64,000 nucleotides of DNA from an uncultured Polaribacter sp. (GCF_947497125.1 NZ_CANMFI010000003.1:1-64000); one strand, 5' to 3'; positions 21,736 through 32,134 are shown, counted from the first letter of the stretch. Numbers and translations: made by a program. Notes: a model not told the origin generated them from the sequence alone.

Positions 21736-23421
21736 TTATTCTATGATAACCTTTCTTGTTCCAACAAGGTTATTGCTAATTACTTTAACAATATAAATAC
21801 CTTTAGATAGTTTAGAAATATCAACTCTATTTGTTTCTCTGTAAGAATTAGCAACCTTTTTACCAATTAAATTATAAACTTCTATGTTAGTAATTTCATC
21901 TACAGAATTAACAAATATATAATCGTTTGCAGGGTTTGGATACACTTTTACATTAAGTAAGTTATTGCTATTAATACTTGCAACTGCAGGGCAATTTCCA
22001 AAAACATCTGCACCCGTTTCACCTGCTACATGTATTCTGTTTGCATAGGAGTTGTTATCTGTGTTTATACCATTTCCGTTTGTGCAAGAAAGTAAATCTT
22101 CTGAAGTATCTGTAGTTACATTAAACCATTTATATTCAAAGGCACTTTCAGGAGTTACTATTGCAGTATGTGTTCCGTCTCCATTATCTTTAGCGCCAGG
22201 ACCATGAAATTCACTCCAATTATTAAGGCTGTAATCCATAACAATAGTATTTCCAACAGGTGCAGTTACTACTAATTCTGTATAAGTAACACCTACTTGC
22301 TTAAATGAGTTAAAAATAAATGTTGGAGCAACATAAGTTTCAGTAGCCGCTACTTTTCTGTTACAATAAGAATTATAATCTGTGTTTATAGTATTTCCTG
22401 TCGGTAAATAAGCTGCTATATTATTTTCTAAAGCACCACCACCAACTAGCGGTATTAAATTTTCTTGAACATCACCTGCAGAAGTTCCGTAAACTTTCCA
22501 AACAAATTCAGCTTCAGTTACGCCAGACGCAAAAGTATAGCTATATTTATTTGCATCATTTGGGTCTACTGTAGCAGCATATTCTTCCCAGTTTCCAGAT
22601 ACGGTTGGTGTTACTATATTTACACCACCCGGATCCGCAGAAACATCTACAGAAACAGTAATGGTTTGTTGAGGAGTGTTTTTTACCATACTTATATTAT
22701 CGTAAAAAACCTCTGTAGATGCGTCTATTGCAGCCAAGGCTCTCACATAAATAACGGCCGTAGTTGTAGTGGCTGTAAATGTAAAAGTACTAGTTGTAAA
22801 TGTGTTGTTAGAAGCAGATCCCTTGCTTGGGTTTTCGTCATTTGTAATTTCAAAAAAAGCATCAACTCTACTATCAGAAGCACCATTTTCTAAGCCAACT
22901 TCAGTTGTTATTTCTTCGTTTAGGATAAATACTTCAGATGGAGTTCCAGCTGACTCAGAACGAGAATCAATAGAAAAAGTGTATTCAGAGCCAATTTCTA
23001 CTGCTATTTTTTGATACAATCTACGAGTAGAAGCTGAGACTACAGGATTTCCATCATCATATATTTTAAGGCCTCTTGTTTTATCTCCATTAGTATTATA
23101 TGTTCCATCAGAACTAGAGCCTGCTTGCTCATCAGGGTTATTACCACCTGCATAAGTATTTGAAATGTAGGTTTCTAAATCTGTATTATTCCACAAAGCT
23201 TTATAAGGGCTATCAATTGTTGCGCCAGTATTATCCTTTATTGTAGATGGGGGTGTCATATCCCATGCGTCTGCATTATCTCCAGTTTCTGCTGTATATT
23301 CATCTGCTGTACCATTTAGAGTAAGCTCTGTTTGTGCATAACCAGCAGTATAAAAAAAGCAAAGGAATAACAAAGAGTATAATAATTTTGTTTTTTTTGT
23401 AAAAAGTAATGTTGTCTTCAT
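21736..23421 (-). CDS. Secreted protein with tandem CBM-like domains and T9SS type A sorting domain; no recognised catalytic domain
   Basis: Signal peptide; C-terminal VYPNPANDYIFVNS...LSKGIYIVKVISNNLVGTRKVIIE; two internal modules ending in TDYNSYCNRKV / TDNNSYANRIHV. Confidence 0.75.
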   Translation of the reverse strand: MKTTLLFTKKTKLLYSLLFLCFFYTAGYAQTELTLNGTADEYTAETGDNADAWDMTPPSTIKDNTGATIDSPYKALWNNTDLETYISNTYAGGNNPDEQAGSSSDGTYNTNGDKTRGLKIYDDGNPVVSASTRRLYQKIAVEIGSEYTFSIDSRSESAGTPSEVFILNEEITTEVGLENGASDSRVDAFFEITNDENPSKGSASNNTFTTSTFTFTATTTTAVIYVRALAAIDASTEVFYDNISMVKNTPQQTITVSVDVSADPGGVNIVTPTVSGNWEEYAATVDPNDANKYSYTFASGVTEAEFVWKVYGTSAGDVQENLIPLVGGGALENNIAAYLPTGNTINTDYNSYCNRKVAATETYVAPTFIFNSFKQVGVTYTELVVTAPVGNTIVMDYSLNNWSEFHGPGAKDNGDGTHTAIVTPESAFEYKWFNVTTDTSEDLLSCTNGNGINTDNNSYANRIHVAGETGADVFGNCPAVASINSNNLLNVKVYPNPANDYIFVNSVDEITNIEVYNLIGKKVANSYRETNRVDISKLSKGIYIVKVISNNLVGTRKVIIE

Positions 23422-23459
23422 AAAAATAGATTTAAGGGTTATAATTAACTAAATTTTAA

Positions 23460-23493
23460 TTTGGTTAACCAAATTGGTTTTCCAAAAGTAACG
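23460..23493 (-). promoter_or_regulatory. Tandem operator with -7 box
   Basis: tttggttaaccaaattggttttccaaaagta; minus strand TACTTTTG. Confidence 0.75.
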
Positions 23494-23554
23494 AAATAAA
23501 TTTAGAAAAAAAAGTTGTTTTAATTAAACTATTTGTTTTTAAGCGACTTACATG

Positions 23555-25855
23555 TTAATACATCAACGTTTGTTTTAAATTCTCTTCGGTTTTTAAAATA
23601 CCAGAATTAGAAATAACATTGTTTGACGCCTTGTTATTTTTGGCTCCCCATAAAATAGAAACGTACTTCACGCTATTATTTTTAAAAGTATTGTTGTTAA
23701 TGTTTACATTATGAATACCATTGTGATTCAATAGTCTTTTATTCTTTTCTAAAGCAGCACAGTTTGTAAAAGTCGAGTTGGTGATTAGCAAGTTTCCGCC
23801 AATTGTAGATTCGTCATAACCACCTCTATAATAATCAATCACATTTTGTTTTACATTGTCAAAATTACAATTGTCTATTGTTAGGTATTCTGTATTGTAA
23901 TCCCCTCTATCATTAATTTCTTCTGATAATTCTAAACCATTTTCACATTTTAAAACAGAAGTATTTTTAAACGTAATTTGTTCTGCAAATGCTTGTTTGT
24001 ATACTTTTAAAGTATAGTTGAAATTACTGATTTCAGCGTTTAAAACATTCAATCCAAAGTGATTAGACATGTTCTTTTTTAAGGTTGCAAAAGCGTGATT
24101 TTTACGATTTCCTGTTAGTTTGATATTGTCTAAATTTAATATCCCATAAGGATTCAATTCAAAAACAGGCGTGTTATCTGCACCAGAAAAAATTATTTCT
24201 GCTTTGTTTTTAGATTGAATTGTAACTGTTTTATTAATAACCAAAGATTCGCTTACATTAAAAGTAGCAGCACTTAATTCAATAATATCTCCGTTTGCCG
24301 CTTCTTTTAATTTGGTAATCAATTCTGTCGTAGAATTTACAACATGTATTTTAGATTCTTTTGCTTGCACTTCATTAGAGAACCAACTAGCACCATATTT
24401 CGTTTTATCTAAAACGTCTAAGTTAATTTTATCAGCGTTTGCAACTGCACCAATTTGATTTGATGCAATTCTCGAATTACCCAATAAATCGGTTGAAATA
24501 ATATCAAAATCGAATCCTTTATAGATCTCAACATCAGAAAAACCAGCAGTTGGTATCGCAATGTCTGAACCAACATTTGTCAATGCTAACTCCTTAGAAA
24601 TAAAACCGTGGTCATTTTCTATTGAGACACTATTATTGTCTATAATATTACTCGCAAAGGTTACACCATCTGCTTTGTCGTGCTCTATAATTGGTGTTGC
24701 ATCGCCCTTAGAATTGTATATTACATTGTTTACAACTTCAGTTCTTAAGGCTCTTGCAGATCTAATTTCAGATTTTGGCAATACATCTTTTTGTGCTAAA
24801 TTTTGACCAACACCAAACTGAAAAGGCGCATCAGAATCTACAAATGTATTGTAAGCAACAACTACGTCTGTAACTTGGTTATATCTATTTAAAGGCGATT
24901 TCGGAATTCCGTTCATTACTGCAATCGGACTCCTAAAATTCTTTCCTTTTATTTTGTAAAATAAGTTATTAGTAACCCAATGCCCGGTGTTTATAATTCT
25001 AATTCCGCCATATTGTTCGTTTACGCCATCGCCAATAAAATAATTGCCATCAATAGTAACATAATTACCGTGTCTGGTAACCACAGAGCCTTCACTTTTG
25101 TAAAAGACATTGTTTTTTATAATGTTGAAATTAGTCTTACTCGATATAATTTCTACTTCACCATTACATTCTTCAAATAAATTGTTTGCAATTAGGGTGT
25201 TACTTGGGCTCATAGATGTAAAGCTACTTCCTAATTGAATTGTTTCGCCTCTTGCACCTCCTTTTCTTGGTCTTGGTCCAAAATGATTGTTGATTATTTT
25301 ATGGTAATTACGAATGCTTTGGTTTCCTTTTAAATCTACTCTTAAAGTAGGTCCACCATTTGTTTTTCCTGCTAAATAATTGTTGCTAAATTCGTTGTGT
25401 TTTCCATACAACTGTACCCATAAATTGTCTTGATCTCTTTCTAAATTATTAAAATCTAAAATAACACAATTTGTAACTTTACTATTGTTTGCCACATTTT
25501 TTGCGCTAGTTCTAAACGCAATTACATTCGTTTTAGGAGAGTGCCCGTTTCTAAAGAAAAGTCCATCTACTACTAAATAATTACCACTAATTTCTAAACT
25601 AGAGGTTCCTTCAATAAATACTTTTCCGGGAGTTGCTGCTTTTAGAGTAATCGGTTTTTCTTTGGTTCCTTCTCCTGTAAATTGTATGGCTATATCTTTG
25701 TAAACCCCTTCTTTTAAAACAATATTGTCTCCTGGTTGTAAGTCTTTTAACGCTTCTGTAAGTGCTTTAGAATTATTAACAGATATGTTGTTGTTTACAG
25801 TTGAATTACAAGAAAATAAGAAAAGTAAACTGACGATTAGTATAAAATTTTTCAT
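23555..25855 (-). CDS. PL6-type alginate lyase (parallel beta-helix) lipoprotein
   Basis: LKEGVYKDIAIQFTGEGTKEKPITLKAATPGKVFIEG; N-K-F beta-helix repeats; ETIQLGSSF; start moved to MKNFILIVSLLFLFSCN. Confidence 0.87.
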   Translation of the reverse strand: MKNFILIVSLLFLFSCNSTVNNNISVNNSKALTEALKDLQPGDNIVLKEGVYKDIAIQFTGEGTKEKPITLKAATPGKVFIEGTSSLEISGNYLVVDGLFFRNGHSPKTNVIAFRTSAKNVANNSKVTNCVILDFNNLERDQDNLWVQLYGKHNEFSNNYLAGKTNGGPTLRVDLKGNQSIRNYHKIINNHFGPRPRKGGARGETIQLGSSFTSMSPSNTLIANNLFEECNGEVEIISSKTNFNIIKNNVFYKSEGSVVTRHGNYVTIDGNYFIGDGVNEQYGGIRIINTGHWVTNNLFYKIKGKNFRSPIAVMNGIPKSPLNRYNQVTDVVVAYNTFVDSDAPFQFGVGQNLAQKDVLPKSEIRSARALRTEVVNNVIYNSKGDATPIIEHDKADGVTFASNIIDNNSVSIENDHGFISKELALTNVGSDIAIPTAGFSDVEIYKGFDFDIISTDLLGNSRIASNQIGAVANADKINLDVLDKTKYGASWFSNEVQAKESKIHVVNSTTELITKLKEAANGDIIELSAATFNVSESLVINKTVTIQSKNKAEIIFSGADNTPVFELNPYGILNLDNIKLTGNRKNHAFATLKKNMSNHFGLNVLNAEISNFNYTLKVYKQAFAEQITFKNTSVLKCENGLELSEEINDRGDYNTEYLTIDNCNFDNVKQNVIDYYRGGYDESTIGGNLLITNSTFTNCAALEKNKRLLNHNGIHNVNINNNTFKNNSVKYVSILWGAKNNKASNNVISNSGILKTEENLKQTLMY

Positions 25856-25877
25856 GGAAAAAAGACTTAAATTTTTA

Positions 25878-25910
25878 ATTGGTTTACCAAATTGGTTTAC
25901 CAAATATAGA
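25878..25910 (-). promoter_or_regulatory. Tandem operator with -7 box upstream of PL6
   Basis: aattggtttaccaaattggtttaccaaatata; minus strand TATATTTG. Confidence 0.85.
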
Positions 25911-26089
25911 GAGATCAAATGGAATTAGAAAATATTTACAAGATAAACATTAAATAGTCTTGTATTTATATGCTTGTAATTTATAAAATTCAGACTTAAT
26001 GCTTGCTTAAAAATAGTTGTTACTTAACCATTCTTTGGTTGATGTTTTTCTATAAATTGCTTTATTTTTTATGTCTAACTTAAAAATAG

Positions 26090-27181
26090 TTACTTTACAA
26101 AACACTTTAAAACTTTAACAGTTGCAGTGTTTTTTTTAAAGACAATAAAATATAGGCCTTTAGAAAGATTAGAAACATCTAGTGTCTCTTTTTCAATTCT
26201 TTTTTGAACTTCTATTTTTCTGCCAGAAAAATCGTACATTTTTATATCATTGTAATTTTCTGAATTAGCATTTTTAAAAGTTACAAGATTAGATGAAGGA
26301 TTTGGGTATAATAAAATATTCTCTGCCTTGTCTTTTAATGTTTTAATGTCGATATCTGTAGAAAGTGTACTAGGGTTTTCTTCTATACTAAAATCTGCAA
26401 ACTTCACAATTTCATCTTGTAAATCTTGTGCATTGTTTAAGCTTCTATAAATGCCCCATTTGGGTCTTGAAAAATCGGCGCCATCTTGCCACATATCTTT
26501 ATTAGCATCAGAATAACTTAAAAGTACCTGATTTGTTGCACTATTTTTAATTTCGATAGCATAACTTCCATAATTACTATACTTTATAGTTTCTGTTACC
26601 GATACCCAAGCACCTCTAAAGACGTCTAACTCTTTTGTTGCAATGGTGTTTTGGTCTGAAGTTGCTGTATATCGCAGCTCTAACCTATCAGGATTGCTTT
26701 TACGCACAGTTAAAGAAATCATAGGTATAGAAGCATAGGGTCCATCTACAGATTTTATTTGATGTATGTGTGTAAAACTAGCGGAAGGTTTAAAAGTTTC
26801 TGATAGTCTAAATTTCCACTTATATTGCACTGTTTCGCCATTTCTGGCAATTAAGTTTTCTGGAGAGTCACCATAGGTTTTAATCTCGTTTCTTTGCCTA
26901 TCGTCTACACCTTCTTTACAACGGTCATTGTCTGGAGAAACATGCAAATGAAACAAGAAAATATTTTTATTCAATTCGTTATCAAAAGCCTGCGTAATAT
27001 GTTTCCCAAAAGAATTATGATTGCAATCTGGTACTTCTACAACATTTCTATTAGGGTTAGCTAGTACAGAGTTAATTAATTCATAAGTATCAGAAACACC
27101 ATCTGCACTTAAGGTTATTTGCGAGTTTACAGCATTGGTTATTAATAAAAAAAATGATGCAAAAAAAAGTGTATTTTTCAT
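26090..27181 (-). CDS. Secreted predicted polysaccharide lyase (jelly-roll, heparin-lyase-I-like/PF14099-like) with T9SS sorting domain
   Basis: RQRNEIKTYGDSPENLIARNGETVQYKWKFRLSETFKPSASFTHIHQIKSVDG; C-terminal LYPNPSSNLVTFKN...LSKGLYFIVFKKN. Confidence 0.6.
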   Translation of the reverse strand: MKNTLFFASFFLLITNAVNSQITLSADGVSDTYELINSVLANPNRNVVEVPDCNHNSFGKHITQAFDNELNKNIFLFHLHVSPDNDRCKEGVDDRQRNEIKTYGDSPENLIARNGETVQYKWKFRLSETFKPSASFTHIHQIKSVDGPYASIPMISLTVRKSNPDRLELRYTATSDQNTIATKELDVFRGAWVSVTETIKYSNYGSYAIEIKNSATNQVLLSYSDANKDMWQDGADFSRPKWGIYRSLNNAQDLQDEIVKFADFSIEENPSTLSTDIDIKTLKDKAENILLYPNPSSNLVTFKNANSENYNDIKMYDFSGRKIEVQKRIEKETLDVSNLSKGLYFIVFKKNTATVKVLKCFVK

Positions 27182-27188
27182 AATTATA

Positions 27189-27220
27189 ATTGGTTAACCA
27201 ATTTAGGTCTTCAAATATAG
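27189..27220 (-). promoter_or_regulatory. Degenerate tandem operator with -7 box
   Basis: attggttaaccaatttaggtcttcaaatata; minus strand TATATTTG, one good palindrome only. Confidence 0.65.
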
Positions 27221-27516
27221 GTAAAAATATTTTTTGTTTATTTTGAAATAACTTAAAATAGAGTTTGTTTAAACTATTCATTATTTGCAATCATTATTTT
27301 TAAATGGTAATTTAAGACACATTTTATTCTTTTTTTAAAGAAGTTACCTCTTTATTCTTCTGATAAATAAACTTTTATATTTTTTACATTTTTTTTCAGA
27401 AAAAAACACATCCATTTTACCCCTATTTTACTGGGGTTTGGGTTAATTTAGTAAAGTTTTTATGTGTTATTTTAACTTTTTTTTATGTTAAAATGGGTTA
27501 AATTTAATTTAATGTG

Positions 27517-27573
27517 TATATTTGGGCAACCAATTTGGTAAACCAGTTTGGTAAACCAAGCTGGAAAACCAGT
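27517..27573 (+). promoter_or_regulatory. Extended operator array with -7 box upstream of second susC
   Basis: tatatttgggcaaccaatttggtaaaccagtttggtaaaccaagctggaaaacca: TATATTTG plus four phased half-site pairs. Confidence 0.85.
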
Positions 27574-27596
27574 TAAAATAATTAAATTTTAAATTC

Positions 27597-30500
27597 ATGC
27601 TTAAAAACAATTCAATTAGAAAATTTATCTTGAGCTTTTTATTGTTTGCATCTTTTGGTGCTTTTTCACAACAAAAAGTAACAGGTAAAGTAACGGATGA
27701 AGGTCAAGGAGGAGGAATTCCTCAAGTGAACATTCAAATTAAAGGAACCACAATTGGTGCCGCAACAGATTTTGATGGTAATTTTTCAATTACCACAAAA
27801 AATGCCACAGACATTCTTGTCTTTAGTTATTTAGGCTATAAGACACAAGAAATTACCGTTGGTAGTAAGACAGTAATTAACGTACAGATGGTAGAAGATG
27901 CTAGTTCTTTAGAAGAAATAGTAGTTGTAGGTTATGGTACTCGTAAAAAGAGTCATTTAACTGGTGCTATTGCTAAAGTAGGTGGTGAAGCTGTTGCAGC
28001 TATTCAAGCGGCTCGTGTCGATGATGCATTGGCAGGAAAGTTATCAGGGGTTTTAATTCAGAATCAAGATGGTTCTCCAGGTGCAGCTCCAAAAATTCAA
28101 ATTAGAGCAGCTTCTTCTGTTTCAGGAGCTTCAAACCCTTTAATAGTTGTAGATGGTTATCCTATTTCTGGAGGTATCGAAACTGTGAATCCAAATGATA
28201 TTCAAAGTTTAGAAATATTAAAAGATGCTGCTTCTGCTGCTATTTATGGTTCTAGAGGTGCAAACGGAGTTGTTTTAGTTACTACTAAAAAAGGAAAGTC
28301 TGGTAAAGCTAGCTTTAGTTATAATGCATACACAAGTGTTTCTAGTAAGTACAGAGACAATATACTTATGTCTGGCCAAGAATGGGCAGCTCATGCAAGA
28401 TCAGAAATTGCTGCAGGTAATTGGGATCTTACTCAAATTGATCCAGATTTTGTAGAATATAGATTAAATGCCTACGAAAACTCTCCAGGTTCTATTAGTC
28501 CAGAAGACTGGCTTTTTCAAAATGGATTTTCATCAAGTCACGATTTTAGTGTAAGCGGTGGATCTGAAGATGTTAAAGTTTTTGCTTCTATAGGTTATCA
28601 AGACATAGAAGGTGTTGTAATTACTCAAGCTTACGAAAGATTAAACGCACGTTTAAATGTAGATGCAAATCTCGGAGATAAGTTTAAAGCAGGAGTAAGT
28701 TTTAATGGTTTTGTATCTGACAGAGATATTTTAGGTCATGATATGAGAGATTTATTAAGAGCTACACCTGTTTCTCCTATATATCATACTGCAGAGTCTA
28801 TCGCGTTTGTACAAGCTTTAGATGCTGAAGCACAAAGTTTAGGCCTTGCTGCTTTTGACAATGGATATAGAGGTTCTGGTTATGAAGCAAATAGTATTTA
28901 TACTCTAGAGCCAGGTATGGCTGCACAAGATTGGCATTATGGTAGAGCTAACAATGGTATTGGTGGTTCTGGTGATGCAGGTCCTGCAGCAAAACTTGAC
29001 AATACTGATGCTTGGGAAAAAACTTTTTTTGGTAACGTAAGCTCTTATTTACAATACCAAATTATAGAAGGCTTAAACATAAAGACTGTTTTAGGTGGGG
29101 ATTTTAGAGACACACAAGCATATCGTCATAGATTGATTGGTTTTGACTCTAGAGCAAGAACATCTCAAACTTACAGAGACCAATACGATTTAAAAGTTTC
29201 TTCTGTTTTAAGTGAAACTACTTTAAACTACTCAAAAGAAATAGGGAATCATGATATATCTGCCGTAGTTGGTGTAGAATTTCAAACGACTTCTTATAGA
29301 GGAACAAACATAGATGGTAATAATGTGCCAGATGAAGCGATCCTTAATTATAATTTATTTACTCCGGCAGACTTAACTGTAACCGAAAGAAATGAAACTA
29401 GAGCAAGAGAAAGTGTATTTGGTAGAGTAAACTACGCATATAACGATAAATATTTAGCATCTGTTTCATTAAGAAGAGATGGTAGTTCTCAGTTCGGTTC
29501 TAACAAAAGATATGCAACTTTTCCTGCAGTTTCTTTAGGGTGGAATGCTCATAACGAAGCTTTTTTAGAAAATAATGAGGTTTTAAGTAAGTTAAAATTA
29601 AGAGCAAGTACTGGATCTTTAGGTACTACTTCTTTTTTAGGATCTTATGATGCTTTAAGTCTTTTAAGCCCATCGGCAACAATAGATGGTACAGGGTTTT
29701 TAATACCAACTAATGTTGCAAATGCTGATTTAACTTGGCAAACAAACACAGAGACTAATTATGGTATAGACTTTGGTTTTTTAAATAATCGTTTTACTAT
29801 GGGTGTAGATTACTATACTTCTAATATCGAAAATATTCTATTAGCAAAAAGCGTTTCTCAATTACATGGTACAGATAATGTAGTTTTAAATGCCGGAGAT
29901 ATTCAAAGTTTTGGTTTAGAATTTGAATTCGGAGCTAACTTAATTAGAAAAGATGATTTTTCTTGGAATATGGCAGCTAACCTATCTACAGTAAATACAG
30001 AAATTAAAGACTTAGATGGTTTAGATGAATTGCCTCAAGTAATTCACGGACAAAGTGGTAGAGGTGCAGTATTTAGAAACTATGTTGGAGGTCAAATTGG
30101 TGAAATGTGGGGATTAGAGACTACAGGTGAAGTTGAAATGATTTACTTAGAAGATGGTACAAGAAGCCCGAACAACCAAACAGGAGAATCTTATGTTGTT
30201 GACCAAAATGGAGACGGTATAATAGATAGAACAAAATCTGTTGAAGATGGAGGTGATTTAGTTAAGATAGGGCAAAACACACCAGATTTTTACTGGGGTA
30301 TGAGTCATAATTTAGCATACAAAAATTTTGACATGTCTATTCAAATTCAAGGTTCACAAGGAGCAGAAGTTTACAATGTAGATCCACTTTATTATGGCTC
30401 TCAATGGGGAGGTAGATTAGTAGATAGCTTTGATGCAAATGGTGATGGAATTGCAGATCATAATGGATTACACTACGAGCGTAATAGAAACCAGACTGAT

Positions 30501-30764
30501 GCAACAATTCAAGATGCTTCATACATAGCAGTAAGAAACTTAACAATTGGGTATACTCTTGATGCTGATATAGCTAACAAAATAGGTTTAAGTTCTGTAA
30601 GATTATATGGTGCTGCTTCTAACTTATTATATATCATGGGAGATGATTATACATCATATAACCCAGAAGGTACAAACACTACAGATCCAACAATTTATGG
30701 TGCTCAAGTTGGTGCAAGTCCAATTGTAAGAAGTTTTACTTTAGGTTTAAATGTTAACTTTTAA
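27597..30764 (+). CDS. susC: SusC/RagA TonB-dependent receptor (second copy)
   Basis: EEIVVVGYGTRKKSHLTGAIAKVGGEAV, DAASAAIYGSRGANGVVLVTTKKG. Confidence 0.97.
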   Translation: MLKNNSIRKFILSFLLFASFGAFSQQKVTGKVTDEGQGGGIPQVNIQIKGTTIGAATDFDGNFSITTKNATDILVFSYLGYKTQEITVGSKTVINVQMVEDASSLEEIVVVGYGTRKKSHLTGAIAKVGGEAVAAIQAARVDDALAGKLSGVLIQNQDGSPGAAPKIQIRAASSVSGASNPLIVVDGYPISGGIETVNPNDIQSLEILKDAASAAIYGSRGANGVVLVTTKKGKSGKASFSYNAYTSVSSKYRDNILMSGQEWAAHARSEIAAGNWDLTQIDPDFVEYRLNAYENSPGSISPEDWLFQNGFSSSHDFSVSGGSEDVKVFASIGYQDIEGVVITQAYERLNARLNVDANLGDKFKAGVSFNGFVSDRDILGHDMRDLLRATPVSPIYHTAESIAFVQALDAEAQSLGLAAFDNGYRGSGYEANSIYTLEPGMAAQDWHYGRANNGIGGSGDAGPAAKLDNTDAWEKTFFGNVSSYLQYQIIEGLNIKTVLGGDFRDTQAYRHRLIGFDSRARTSQTYRDQYDLKVSSVLSETTLNYSKEIGNHDISAVVGVEFQTTSYRGTNIDGNNVPDEAILNYNLFTPADLTVTERNETRARESVFGRVNYAYNDKYLASVSLRRDGSSQFGSNKRYATFPAVSLGWNAHNEAFLENNEVLSKLKLRASTGSLGTTSFLGSYDALSLLSPSATIDGTGFLIPTNVANADLTWQTNTETNYGIDFGFLNNRFTMGVDYYTSNIENILLAKSVSQLHGTDNVVLNAGDIQSFGLEFEFGANLIRKDDFSWNMAANLSTVNTEIKDLDGLDELPQVIHGQSGRGAVFRNYVGGQIGEMWGLETTGEVEMIYLEDGTRSPNNQTGESYVVDQNGDGIIDRTKSVEDGGDLVKIGQNTPDFYWGMSHNLAYKNFDMSIQIQGSQGAEVYNVDPLYYGSQWGGRLVDSFDANGDGIADHNGLHYERNRNQTDATIQDASYIAVRNLTIGYTLDADIANKIGLSSVRLYGAASNLLYIMGDDYTSYNPEGTNTTDPTIYGAQVGASPIVRSFTLGLNVNF

Positions 30765-30775
30765 AAAGAATAAAA

Positions 30776-32107
30776 ATGAAAAATAAATATATAAAATTAT
30801 TAGGATTATTGTTGATTGTTTCAGCATGTTCTACAGATTTAGATCAATCTCCACCAAATATTGCAAATGCAGATTCTTTAACAGACTTTTCAGGAGTTTT
30901 AAATGCAGCATATTACTACCAATTAGGTACTGTTACTCCAATGGCTGTTATGGGCGAGTTTAGATCAGACAATGCTTTTATGTTTGAAGAGCCTTACACA
31001 GAGTTTGATGAGTATGATAATGGGTTAACAACTATGGAAGATCAGTTTTTTCTTCCATTTTATAAGGCTTCATTTAAGTCTATATTAAGTGCAAATAACG
31101 TAATTATAAATTCTACTTCTAATGATGATATCGCAGAAGCAAAATTTTTAAGAGCCTTATCATATTTTAAATTGGTACAAGTTTTTGGAGATGTACCTGT
31201 TAATTTATCTGATGCACCAAGTTTTAATGATCCTTCAATATATGAAAGACAACCAAAAACAACTATTTATAATGATGTTATCATTCCAGATTTAACAGCA
31301 GCAATTGCCGCTTTAGATAACTCAAACTTATCAAGAGCTTCTAAAATTGCTTCACAAGCATTATTAGGTAAAGTATATGCAGCAATGGGTAACTATACTT
31401 TAGCAGAACCAATACTTGCTACTGTTTTAAGTTCAGCGGCTGGTGCAGGTGTAAGTTTAAAAACAAACTTTAGTGAAGTTGTTGGCGCTGCTAATGAAGG
31501 AAACTCTGAAATTATATACGCTACAAGAATAACTGGTTCTATAACCGATGAATATACTTATGCTTCTGATTTCTGGAACTGGTTTGTAGGTGATGATTCT
31601 AAGTCAGATTTCCCTGTAGATCAAGATTTAGTTGCTGCTTTTGATGCTAGTGATGCTAACGGAGGAGGTACAGATTTAAGAAGAGAATTTACTCTTAGTA
31701 CAGACGGTAAGACAGCAGTAAAGTACCCAAAAACAGGTGGTTTAGGGACAGAACATGATTGGATTGACATTAGATTGGCAGATATTATTTTATTACATGC
31801 CGAAGCTGCTAATGCAAACGGTACTGCAGCATCAACTGTTTTGCCTTTATTAGATCCTATTAGAACTAGAGCAGGTTTAACAAGTCTTACAGGTACAGTA
31901 ACTTCACAAGCAGATGTTGCTCAGGCAATTGCTAATGAAAGAAGATTAGAATTAGCTTTTGAAGGTCACAGATGGTTCGATTTAGTTAGAACTGGTATGG
32001 CTCAATCTGAATTAGGTTTTTCAGATGCTAACTATTTAGTTTTCCCGATTCCTGTTTCTGAAATTTTAGTTACAAACGGAGTAATCACGCAAAATGCAGG
32101 TTACTAA
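30776..32107 (+). CDS. susD: SusD/RagB family lipoprotein (second copy)
   Basis: Lipobox VSACSTDLDQSPP; EAKFLRALSYFKLVQVFGDVPV; RRLELAFEGHRWFDLVRTG. Confidence 0.95.
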   Translation: MKNKYIKLLGLLLIVSACSTDLDQSPPNIANADSLTDFSGVLNAAYYYQLGTVTPMAVMGEFRSDNAFMFEEPYTEFDEYDNGLTTMEDQFFLPFYKASFKSILSANNVIINSTSNDDIAEAKFLRALSYFKLVQVFGDVPVNLSDAPSFNDPSIYERQPKTTIYNDVIIPDLTAAIAALDNSNLSRASKIASQALLGKVYAAMGNYTLAEPILATVLSSAAGAGVSLKTNFSEVVGAANEGNSEIIYATRITGSITDEYTYASDFWNWFVGDDSKSDFPVDQDLVAAFDASDANGGGTDLRREFTLSTDGKTAVKYPKTGGLGTEHDWIDIRLADIILLHAEAANANGTAASTVLPLLDPIRTRAGLTSLTGTVTSQADVAQAIANERRLELAFEGHRWFDLVRTGMAQSELGFSDANYLVFPIPVSEILVTNGVITQNAGY

Positions 32108-32134
32108 AAAATAAATATTTGAATTTAGTTTTGA

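Noticed and set aside
22465-22893. 142-aa Cys-rich + strand ORF antisense to the T9SS protein
   Set aside because: Shadow of low-complexity Thr/Ala-rich codons on the other strand.
21505-25928. Shared N-terminal peptide LYLVNQIGLPI / LYLVNQFGKPI in the PL17 and PL6 ORFs
   Set aside because: The peptide is the TTGGTTTACCAA operator and -7 box translated upstream of the true signal-peptide starts, not a conserved protein motif.
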